In this document: positions 23,049 to 30,963 of the stretch, piece after piece | Layout of the letters: the number at the start of each line of letters is the position of its first letter | Numbering within the stretch: position 1 is the stretch's first letter | Origin: Patescibacteria group bacterium | Lineage (GTDB): Bacteria; Patescibacteriota; Microgenomatia; UBA12405 | Length of the DNA: 32,599 bases | Assembly: GCA_013387215.1 (NCBI GenBank) | Contig: WARW01000018.1 | Coordinates: 1 to 32,599 of the forward strand | Reading direction: 5' to 3' | Position numbers and translations under genes: made by a program | Notes under the pieces: generated by a model | Told to the model about the DNA's origin: nothing | Seen by the model: the letters and a program-made list of their open reading frames with translations, nothing else | Databases searched by the model: none

Positions 23049-24261
23049 ACCAAGTATCCAAGATTTATTCCGTTCCAGTTTCAGATCGATTTTAAAGAAT
23101 AAAAGTCGTACTATTTTAACCTCGCTAGGTATCATTATTGGCGTCACATCAGTTATTCTCTTAACTTCAATTGGTAACGGGCTTAAAGTTTACATTTCCA
23201 GTCAATTTGAAGCTCTTGGAGCTAATTCTGTTTTTATTGCTCCAGGCAAAATTTTCAACGATAAAGGTGGATTTAATAATAGTGCCAGCAGCCGTTTTAT
23301 TACCACCAGTTTTAGTCTAACCGATCTAAATACTATCAAAAGAAATTTCCGTAATTGTACTGTTATTCCAATTGCAATTTCTAGTGTCGAAGTTAAAGCC
23401 AATAAAATCACTAAAAGTGATGTTGCTCTTGCTGGCACTAATTACCAATTTTCTGAAGCTGCTAATCGTAAAATATTAGATGGCGGTCGTTGGTTTACCA
23501 AAGAAGAAGATGACAAAAAAAGTGATGTGGTTGTTCTTGGCTACAATGTTGCCAACACTGTTTTTGTAAAAGGAAACCCCATCGGCAAAAAAGTAATTAT
23601 AAAAGGAAAGAACTTTAGAGTAATCGGAGTTGTTGAAAAGCAAGGCGGCTCCATGGGAGGACCAGATCCAGACAATCAAGCATACACTCCAATCGGTAAT
23701 GTTTTTAATTTAAATGGCAATCAAAATCTAGCTGAAATTTTTATTAAAACTCCCGACAAAGATTCAGTTGCTGAAACTAAAACTAAAGTCAACAAACTGC
23801 TCTTAAAAAAATACGACAAAGATGCTTTTTCTGTCTTCGACTCCAGCCAGCTTCTTGATAGCATCAACTCTATTATTAGCATGCTCACTATTGGTTTAAC
23901 CGGAATTGCCGCTATTTCTCTTATCGTCGGCGGTATTGGCATTATGAATATCATGTTAGTTTCTGTCACCGAAAGAACCAAAGAAATCGGTCTTCGCAAA
24001 GCAATTGGTGCCTATCCTAGGGCAATTTTAGTTCAATTCTTAATTGAAGCTGTCATTCTTTCTTGTCTTGGTGGAGCAATTGGTATTTTGCTTGGAGCTC
24101 TTGGTACTTTTGGAATTAGTCAATTTTTTCCGGCCAAAATTACTACTTCATCAGTATTAATTGCCTTCAGTGTCTCATCAGCAGTCGGAATAATTTTCGG
24201 TGTCACTCCAGCCAGAAAAGCTTCCAAACTCTCTCCAATCGAAGCCTTAAGATATGAATAA
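23041..24261 (+). CDS. MacB/FtsX-type ABC transporter permease
   Basis: The 406-aa product has the MacB topology: helix 1 near residues 20-45 (SRTILTSLGIIIGVTSVILLTSIGNG), a large extracytoplasmic domain of about 220 residues, then three C-terminal helices carrying the FtsX core (GIAAISLIVGGIGIMNIMLVSVTERTKEIGLRKAIGA). The C-terminus PARKASKLSPIEALRYE is the standard end of this family. It partners with the ATPase and adaptor upstream. With no outer membrane expected, the pump would move substrate away from the outer leaflet or cell surface (inference). Confidence 0.93.
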   Translation: MLKPSIQDLFRSSFRSILKNKSRTILTSLGIIIGVTSVILLTSIGNGLKVYISSQFEALGANSVFIAPGKIFNDKGGFNNSASSRFITTSFSLTDLNTIKRNFRNCTVIPIAISSVEVKANKITKSDVALAGTNYQFSEAANRKILDGGRWFTKEEDDKKSDVVVLGYNVANTVFVKGNPIGKKVIIKGKNFRVIGVVEKQGGSMGGPDPDNQAYTPIGNVFNLNGNQNLAEIFIKTPDKDSVAETKTKVNKLLLKKYDKDAFSVFDSSQLLDSINSIISMLTIGLTGIAAISLIVGGIGIMNIMLVSVTERTKEIGLRKAIGAYPRAILVQFLIEAVILSCLGGAIGILLGALGTFGISQFFPAKITTSSVLIAFSVSSAVGIIFGVTPARKASKLSPIEALRYE

Positions 24262-24270
24262 TAGTTAATC

Positions 24271-24279
24271 TGTTATCAT
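24271..24279 (+). promoter_or_regulatory. Extended -10 promoter of the membrane/HEPN gene pair (leaderless)
   Basis: TG-t-TATCAT ends six bases before GTG 24286. The upstream operon ends at 24261, so this is a separate unit. Confidence 0.55.
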
Positions 24280-24285
24280 TAATAA

Positions 24286-24849
24286 GTGAAACAAGAACTT
24301 ACTCATCACATACTGCCGCTTTTTGTTTTATTTTTGATCATAAGCGCCGTTTGGTTTTTTAACCAAGTGCCATATTCTGAAATTATTTTTCTATTTTTAG
24401 GTTTTTCAGTTGGCACCTATTTACTCGACATTGATCATTTTATTTTCTGGTTTTTTCTTCGCCCCAATCTTGAAGAAAGCCGAATCGCTCAAGCAGCTTT
24501 AAAAAATAAAGATTTCAAATCTATTCTGACTCTTTTTAAAGCCACCCATAAAAATCATACTAACTTAATTTTTCATCATTACTTTTTTCAGGTAGTTTTG
24601 GCCTTATTTACTTTCTTTGTCTTCACTTCCAGTCCAAATATTTTTGTCAAAGCTTTACTTTTAGCTTTAAACTTACACTTACTTGTTGATGAGCTTGGCG
24701 ATTATGTCACTGATAAAAAAACACTTCAGAAATGGCTTTTTGCCCGTGAACCAAAACAACTTTCGGCAGATTCGCTTAAATATTATTTAATAGTCTTCAT
24801 TCTTTTGTTATTTACTTTTGCCGTGCTTCTTTTAAAATCTAAACCATGA
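24286..24849 (+). CDS. Polytopic membrane protein with His/Asp motifs, YdjM/DUF457-like
   Basis: The 187-aa product starts with GTG (MKQELTHHILPLFV). It has about four membrane helices (9-25, 30-47, 96-125 and 163-182). Conserved-looking polar motifs at helix ends are LLDIDHF (46-52), THKNHTNLIFHH (87-98) and NLHLLVDELGDY. The LDxDH pattern and paired His recall the YdjM-type membrane-bound metal-dependent hydrolases (PF04307), but the match is by eye only. Its last bases overlap the next start (ATGA), so it is coupled to the HEPN-type gene. Confidence 0.65.
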   Translation: MKQELTHHILPLFVLFLIISAVWFFNQVPYSEIIFLFLGFSVGTYLLDIDHFIFWFFLRPNLEESRIAQAALKNKDFKSILTLFKATHKNHTNLIFHHYFFQVVLALFTFFVFTSSPNIFVKALLLALNLHLLVDELGDYVTDKKTLQKWLFAREPKQLSADSLKYYLIVFILLLFTFAVLLLKSKP

Positions 24850-25358
24850 CCCAACTTTCTTCTCAAATGTTTCATGATGCCAAAAAGTATGTTTCCGAAA
24901 ACCAAGCTAAACTGGTTTCCGATGTAGAAATAATTCTAAGCCGTTTGACTCTTGCCGATCATATTAACGATTATTCTTTTGTTGTTTCTCCAATGGCTAA
25001 AGCCTATGAGGGATACTTAAAAGACTTTTTCTTAAACGTTGGTCTTATTTCAGATCATGATTACGACAGTGACCGTTTTAGGGTAGGGAAGACTCTTAAT
25101 CCATCATTACGCTATAAAAGATTTTCCGTTTTTCAGCGTCTTGCAGATTATCATGAAAAAGGTGAAGAGCTTGCCGAAATTTTGTGGGATGCTTGGAAAT
25201 ATGGACGCAATGAAATATTTCATTATTTTCCTGGAAACGTCAAAAACTTAACCCGCCAAGAAGCCGAAGAAAGAGTTTGTCTTCTTTTAAACGCCATCAT
25301 CAAATCTGGCGAATTTGTCGAAGAACACAAGAAACTTAAAAACCAGGAGTACGTCTAA
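24846..25358 (+). CDS. HEPN-domain protein, RnlA-toxin-like
   Basis: The 170-aa product is soluble and helical. R121-NEIF-H126 is an Rx4H motif, the catalytic signature of HEPN ribonucleases. It lies at the start of a helix after WDAWKYG and before a polar loop, as in HEPN domains. Upstream SPMAKAYEGYLKDFFLNVGLI resembles the first helices of HEPN domains of RnlA-type toxins and related proteins. It is translated with the membrane protein before it (four-base overlap) and its 3' end overlaps the convergent radical SAM gene by 23 bases. Possible roles are a toxin, an antiviral RNase or a housekeeping RNA-binding protein. No classical antitoxin is adjacent. Confidence 0.6.
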   Translation: MTQLSSQMFHDAKKYVSENQAKLVSDVEIILSRLTLADHINDYSFVVSPMAKAYEGYLKDFFLNVGLISDHDYDSDRFRVGKTLNPSLRYKRFSVFQRLADYHEKGEELAEILWDAWKYGRNEIFHYFPGNVKNLTRQEAEERVCLLLNAIIKSGEFVEEHKKLKNQEYV

Positions 25359-26268
25359 TTTTTCCCTTATAATCCCTAAACTTATTTATTTTTACATCCC
25401 AAAAATTTAAAGGCACAGGAATTTTATTGGCCGCTTTTGGAGCATCGATCACCAAAGTGGGGCAGGCAAGTCCGGAAATTTCTTTTCTCAACTGACTCAT
25501 GATTTCAATTTCTTTCTTAAGCGGCACCATAAAATTTTCCAAACCTTTCACTGGATCGCATTGAAAAATATAATATGGCTTCACTCCAATCGCCACCAGA
25601 TTATTAAACAATTTTTTTAATGTTTCCACCGAATCATTTATTCCTTTAAGAAAAACTGATTGCGATAAAACCATAGCTCCAGTTTGTCTGATTTTTTTTA
25701 CAGCTTCTATACAATCTTTAGTTAACTCATCTGGATGTTCAAAATTAATCAAAACATATAAACTTTGTTCATTAATGCTTTTGAATATTTTTAAAATTTT
25801 TTGATTTATTAATTTTGGATTACTAACCGGCACTCGAGTGTGAATCCTCACCACATTAATTTGCTTCATTTTTCCGATTTTTTTCAGCAAATATTTCAGA
25901 TCATCAACCACCATCAAAGGATCGCCGCCGGAAATGATTACCTCATTAATTTCTTGATGTTGGTCTAAATAATTTAAAATATTATCCAAATCACCTAGAG
26001 ATAATTTATTTTCTTCAACTTTAGAAATTTTTCTTCTCCTGGTGCAAAACTGGCAATAGGCAGCACATTTCATTGTTAGCTTAATCAAAACCCGGTTTGG
26101 ATATTTTTTAACTAATCCCTTAATTAAGGTACTTTTTTCTTCTTCTAGAGGATCATCAACAAAATTTTTATTAATTAATTTTTGCTCTATACAAAAAAAT
26201 TGGCGTTTAATAAATTCCGAAACTTCGGCCAAATTTTCTATATAATTATTTTTTTCCGAGATTTTCAT
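25336..26268 (-). CDS. Lysine 2,3-aminomutase-like radical SAM enzyme
   Basis: The 310-aa product belongs to the KamA/EpmB family. The radical SAM cluster motif is CAAYCQFC (Cys68, Cys72, Cys75), then ISGGDPL (112-118, SAM binding) and HTRVP (143-147). Lys282 in APKAANKIPVP matches the PLP lysine of KamA, and Asp238 (FQCDPVKG) and Asp275 (VIDAP) match the acidic residues that hold the substrate lysine. It is shorter than KamA (about 416 aa) and lacks the C-terminal extension, closer in size to EpmB, which modifies elongation factor P. A ferredoxin gene is divergent 44 bases away and could be its electron donor (inference). Substrate uncertain. Confidence 0.88.
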   Translation of the reverse strand: MKISEKNNYIENLAEVSEFIKRQFFCIEQKLINKNFVDDPLEEEKSTLIKGLVKKYPNRVLIKLTMKCAAYCQFCTRRRKISKVEENKLSLGDLDNILNYLDQHQEINEVIISGGDPLMVVDDLKYLLKKIGKMKQINVVRIHTRVPVSNPKLINQKILKIFKSINEQSLYVLINFEHPDELTKDCIEAVKKIRQTGAMVLSQSVFLKGINDSVETLKKLFNNLVAIGVKPYYIFQCDPVKGLENFMVPLKKEIEIMSQLRKEISGLACPTLVIDAPKAANKIPVPLNFWDVKINKFRDYKGKIRRTPGF

Positions 26269-26276
26269 AATTAAAT

Positions 26277-26303
26277 TTGCATAAAAAAATCGTCATGTAT
26301 AAT
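26277..26303 (+). promoter_or_regulatory. Promoter of the ferredoxin gene
   Basis: TTGCAT (26277-26282), a 15-base spacer and a perfect TATAAT (26298-26303), nine bases before ATG 26313. An apparent TTG start at 26277 is part of this -35 and is rejected. Confidence 0.55.
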
Positions 26304-26312
26304 AGCAAATGT

Positions 26313-26507
26313 ATGACAAAAAAAATTATAGTAGATCAAGAAAAATGTATTGGTTGCAATACTTGTCCATTAGTTTGTCCTGAAATTTTCGAACTCGACG
26401 AAACCAGCTACAAGGCCAAAGTAAAAAAACAGCCGGAAAAAATTGAAGATGCAGATTCCGCCATAACTGCTTGTCCAGTTAGCGCTATCACTGTTGAAGA
26501 AGAATAG
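26313..26507 (+). CDS. Single-cluster 4Fe-4S ferredoxin
   Basis: The 64-aa product is a small soluble electron carrier. Cys12, Cys15 and Cys18 (KCIGCNTC), with Cys54 in ACPVSA, form a CxxCxxC...CP site for one 4Fe-4S cluster. Cys22 (VCPEIFEL) is also typical of this subfamily. The frame can be extended 12 codons upstream, but that part overlaps the promoter, so MTKKIIVDQEKC is taken as the start. It is divergent from the KamA-like enzyme, which needs a one-electron donor. Confidence 0.92.
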   Translation: MTKKIIVDQEKCIGCNTCPLVCPEIFELDETSYKAKVKKQPEKIEDADSAITACPVSAITVEEE

Positions 26508-26521
26508 TTTTTTAGTATACT
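26494..26521 (+). promoter_or_regulatory. Promoter of the thioredoxin-fold gene
   Basis: TTGAAG (26494-26499), a 16-base spacer and TATACT (26516-26521), overlapping the end of the ferredoxin gene. The ATG is at 26548, giving a leader of about 19 bases. Confidence 0.55.
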
Positions 26522-26547
26522 CATTCTATTACATATTTTTTACTAAC

Positions 26548-27594
26548 ATGGTTAAAACCAAAAAACGTACCACAAAATCTAAAACAATCCCTCAAATAAA
26601 AGAAGTCAAAATGACTCCTGAAAATACTAGAGTTGTCAAAATACCTCTTGCTGCTGCTGTGTTCTTTAGTTTATTTTTAGTTTGTGCTGCTTTCTTCCTT
26701 GGTGCTATGGTGACTAAAGTCGGCAATAAATCTACTACTACTGCCGAGCTCACTTCTGCAAATTCTTTTGCTGTCACCAAAAGCGACAAGCCAGAATTCT
26801 TTTTCTACGTCATGAGCTTTTGCCCATACGGCAACCAAATGGAAACTGCTTTAAGACCAGTCTTTGATGCCATTGGTAATAAAGTAGAACTTCAGCCTCA
26901 CTATATTTTTGAAAAAATTACAGATCTTAAAACATCCTGCAAAGCCATGTCTGGTGACGCTACTCAATGTGCAGCCTATGTTCAAAATAAATATTTCCCA
27001 GATGAAGCAACCTGTAAAAAGACCATTGCTGATAACACAACTAAATGTATGGATGAAAATTCCTACATTAAATCTGGTGACAGTTTTTATGCTTCTCTCC
27101 ATGGTCGACAAGAAGCAAATCAAGACGTTCGTGAAATTTGTGCCTACAACATGCTCACCGATAAAAAACCTTGGTGGGATTTCGTTGCTAACGTAAATCA
27201 AGCTTGTACCGCCCAAAACGCTGATTCCTGCTGGGAAGAACAAGCTAAAAAAGCCGGTCTCGATACTGGTAAGATCACTGAATGTTTCAATAAAGATGCT
27301 ATTAACTTAATTGAAAAGGAAATTGCTTTAACAACTGCTAATAAAGTTCAAGGTTCTCCAACCTTAACTGTTAACGGTAGTCAATTCCCTCCAGAGACAG
27401 CTTATGCTCAAGATGGTAAAGGTACAATCGCTGTTGGCAAAAAAGTCTTTACTCAAGACCAATACCGATTACCAAATACTATCAAAGAAGCTATTTGTTC
27501 TGGATTCAAAAAAGCTCCAAAAGAATGTCAAAAAGAAATTGCTAATAACACCGCACCTTCAAATGCTGCAGCAGCTGGTGGTGGTTGTCACTAA
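26548..27594 (+). CDS. Membrane-anchored GILT/DsbA-like thioredoxin-fold protein
   Basis: The 348-aa product has a basic cytoplasmic tail, one membrane helix (about 31-55) and an extracytoplasmic domain. VMSFCPYGNQME (88-99) is like the active site of GILT-type thioreductases, but here it is CPYG with one Cys rather than CxxC. About ten more Cys follow in pairs typical of this group. KVQGSPTLTVNGSQF holds the cis-Pro loop of thioredoxin folds. The C-terminus is an Ala-rich tail ending GGGCH. It would act in disulphide exchange outside the cell, perhaps on the Cys-rich pilins and lipoprotein of this window (inference). A frame upstream of 26548 is rejected because it starts before the promoter. 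Confidence 0.78.
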   Translation: MVKTKKRTTKSKTIPQIKEVKMTPENTRVVKIPLAAAVFFSLFLVCAAFFLGAMVTKVGNKSTTTAELTSANSFAVTKSDKPEFFFYVMSFCPYGNQMETALRPVFDAIGNKVELQPHYIFEKITDLKTSCKAMSGDATQCAAYVQNKYFPDEATCKKTIADNTTKCMDENSYIKSGDSFYASLHGRQEANQDVREICAYNMLTDKKPWWDFVANVNQACTAQNADSCWEEQAKKAGLDTGKITECFNKDAINLIEKEIALTTANKVQGSPTLTVNGSQFPPETAYAQDGKGTIAVGKKVFTQDQYRLPNTIKEAICSGFKKAPKECQKEIANNTAPSNAAAAGGGCH

Positions 27595-27606
27595 TTTTGT
27601 TTTTTT

Positions 27607-27641
27607 AAAAGAGGCGGACCCAAAAACTCCGCCTCTTTTTT
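27607..27641 (+). terminator. Intrinsic terminator after the thioredoxin-fold gene
   Basis: A 12-bp stem AAAAGAGGCGGA / TCCGCCTCTTTT with loop CCCAAAAAC and a T-run, 12 bases after the stop. Six T precede the stem, but no gene converges from the other side. Confidence 0.9.
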
Positions 27642-27659
27642 ATTGGAATAATATCAGTA

Positions 27660-27665
27660 TATAAT
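27660..27665 (+). promoter_or_regulatory. -10 box of the HAM1-like gene (leaderless)
   Basis: A perfect TATAAT ends seven bases before ATG 27673, just after the terminator. TTGGAA at 27643 is too close to serve as a normal -35. Confidence 0.55.
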
Positions 27666-27672
27666 TGGCATT

Positions 27673-28278
27673 ATGATTAAAGAGTTAATAATTGGCACTA
27701 CGAATCCAGCAAAAACCAATCAGGTCAGGGGAGCGCTTTTACCTTTAAACATTCAAATCTCTGATTTATCCGGCATAAATTTACCTGATGTTAAAGAAGA
27801 TGGCCAAACAGCACAGGAAAATGCTCGCAAAAAAGCCGAAAGTTATTCCAAATTTTTAAACAAAACAGTTTTATCAATGGACAATTCTCTTTTCTTTGAC
27901 GATCTTCCAAGCGAAAAACAGCCGGGAATTTTTGTCAGAAGAATTAATGGCCAAACTGATCGCTGTAACGATTCAGAAATGTTGAATCATTATGTTAATT
28001 TAGTCTCAAAGCTTGGCGAACAAACGAAAGGCAGATGGGAATTCGCTGTTTGCATTGCCAATGGCGACAAAATCTCAGAAACAACATTAATTTCTCCTCG
28101 AATTTTTACCAAACATCCAAGTCCTGTCATGATTCCTGGATTTCCTTTGGAATCAATTCAAATCGACCCCGACACTGGAAAATATATTTCCGAAATGACC
28201 CAAAACGAACAGGATATATTTTGGCAAAGAGCCATTGGTCAAAAACTTCAAGAATTTATTAAAAATATAGATTTCTAA
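27673..28278 (+). CDS. HAM1/RdgB-like noncanonical purine NTP pyrophosphatase
   Basis: The 201-aa product resembles the ITPase family, which hydrolyses ITP, XTP and their deoxy forms to monophosphates and keeps them out of DNA and RNA. IGTTNPAKTNQVRGAL (residues 7-22) carries the T-x-N-x-x-K motif. EDGQTAQENARKKAESYSKFL (41-61) is the metal-binding Glu helix. SMDNSLFFDDLPSEKQPGIFVRRI (69-92) corresponds to the ADDSGL...PGIYSAR region, with D-N replacing D-D-S and VRR for SAR. The divergence could mean a different base preference. It is two bases from the SpoU gene and probably shares its mRNA. Confidence 0.83.
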   Translation: MIKELIIGTTNPAKTNQVRGALLPLNIQISDLSGINLPDVKEDGQTAQENARKKAESYSKFLNKTVLSMDNSLFFDDLPSEKQPGIFVRRINGQTDRCNDSEMLNHYVNLVSKLGEQTKGRWEFAVCIANGDKISETTLISPRIFTKHPSPVMIPGFPLESIQIDPDTGKYISEMTQNEQDIFWQRAIGQKLQEFIKNIDF

Positions 28279-28280
28279 TT

Positions 28281-28823
28281 ATGAAAACAAAATTAAACTC
28301 ACACCAAATCAGAAAGAGTAGGGAAGAGGTGGCCTACAAATTGCAGGACCAAATTAAACGCAACCCTATTGTTTTAGTTCTAGATAATGTTTTAGACACC
28401 TACAACATCGGATCCTTTTTTCGTCTCGCCGATGCTCTTGCGGCCACTAAAATTTATCTTTGCGGTCCTGTTGTGACTCCACCTAACATCAAAATTCATC
28501 GCAGTTCTATTGGCACTTGGAAATGGGTTCCGTGGGAGCAATTTGATTCCACTGCCGAATGTATAAAAAAGTTAAAAGAAGAAGGTTTTGAAATTGTTGC
28601 CTGCGAACAAACAGAAAATAACACTGATTATTTGGAAACAAAATATAATTTTCCAGTCGCTCTGATTGCCGGATCTGAATCTCAAGGGGTTTCTAAAGAG
28701 GTTTTAAAGCTCGTCGATAAGACTGTAGAGATTCCTATGTTTGGCATTAATATCTCTTTAAATGTATTAGTTGCCACTTCAATAATTTCTTACAATATCA
28801 TCTCCAAACTGCCTAAAAAATAA
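28281..28823 (+). CDS. SpoU/TrmH family RNA 2'-O-ribose methyltransferase
   Basis: The 180-aa product has the three motifs of the SPOUT knot enzymes: motif 1 DNVLDTYNIGSFFRLADA (Asn and Arg conserved), motif 2 ALIAGSESQGVS, and motif 3 EIPMFGINISLNVLVATSI. These bind S-adenosylmethionine in a trefoil knot and methylate a ribose 2'-OH in tRNA or rRNA. It has no N-terminal L30e-like or RNA-binding extension beyond about 28 residues, so it resembles the short TrmH group, but the target cannot be told from sequence alone. Confidence 0.9.
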   Translation: MKTKLNSHQIRKSREEVAYKLQDQIKRNPIVLVLDNVLDTYNIGSFFRLADALAATKIYLCGPVVTPPNIKIHRSSIGTWKWVPWEQFDSTAECIKKLKEEGFEIVACEQTENNTDYLETKYNFPVALIAGSESQGVSKEVLKLVDKTVEIPMFGINISLNVLVATSIISYNIISKLPKK

Positions 28824-28849
28824 GCCAAAATATTGCCTATTTTTAGAAG

Positions 28850-28880
28850 AAAATTACATCAAAAATCCTGTAATTTTTAG
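28850..28880 (+). terminator. Possible weak terminator after the SpoU gene
   Basis: AAAATTACA (28850-28858) pairs with TGTAATTTT (28869-28877) around a ten-base loop, ending in five T. The stem is AT-rich and may be weak. Confidence 0.4.
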
Positions 28881-28928
28881 CAAGATCTTAACATTATATT
28901 TTGCGTATCTTTCCACATTATTTGCTTA

Positions 28929-28957
28929 TTGTAAAGCTAATTATGCTCTGTTAGAAT
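28929..28957 (+). promoter_or_regulatory. Promoter of gyrB-gyrA
   Basis: TTGTAA (28929-28934), a 17-base spacer and an extended -10 TG-t-TAGAAT (hexamer 28952-28957). The leader is about 47 nt and contains AAGGA about 12 bases before the ATG, so this operon is not leaderless. Confidence 0.7.
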
Positions 28958-28995
28958 GTGAGTAGCTTTAAAAGTTAAGTTTTTAAGTTATTTAA

Positions 28996-30951
<1,956 letters not shown>

Positions 30952-30963
30952 TTTATTTTAACC

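Noticed and set aside
26277-26312. TTG start 12 codons upstream for the ferredoxin
   Set aside because: The segment contains the -35 and -10 boxes, and ferredoxins of this type start just before the first Cys motif.
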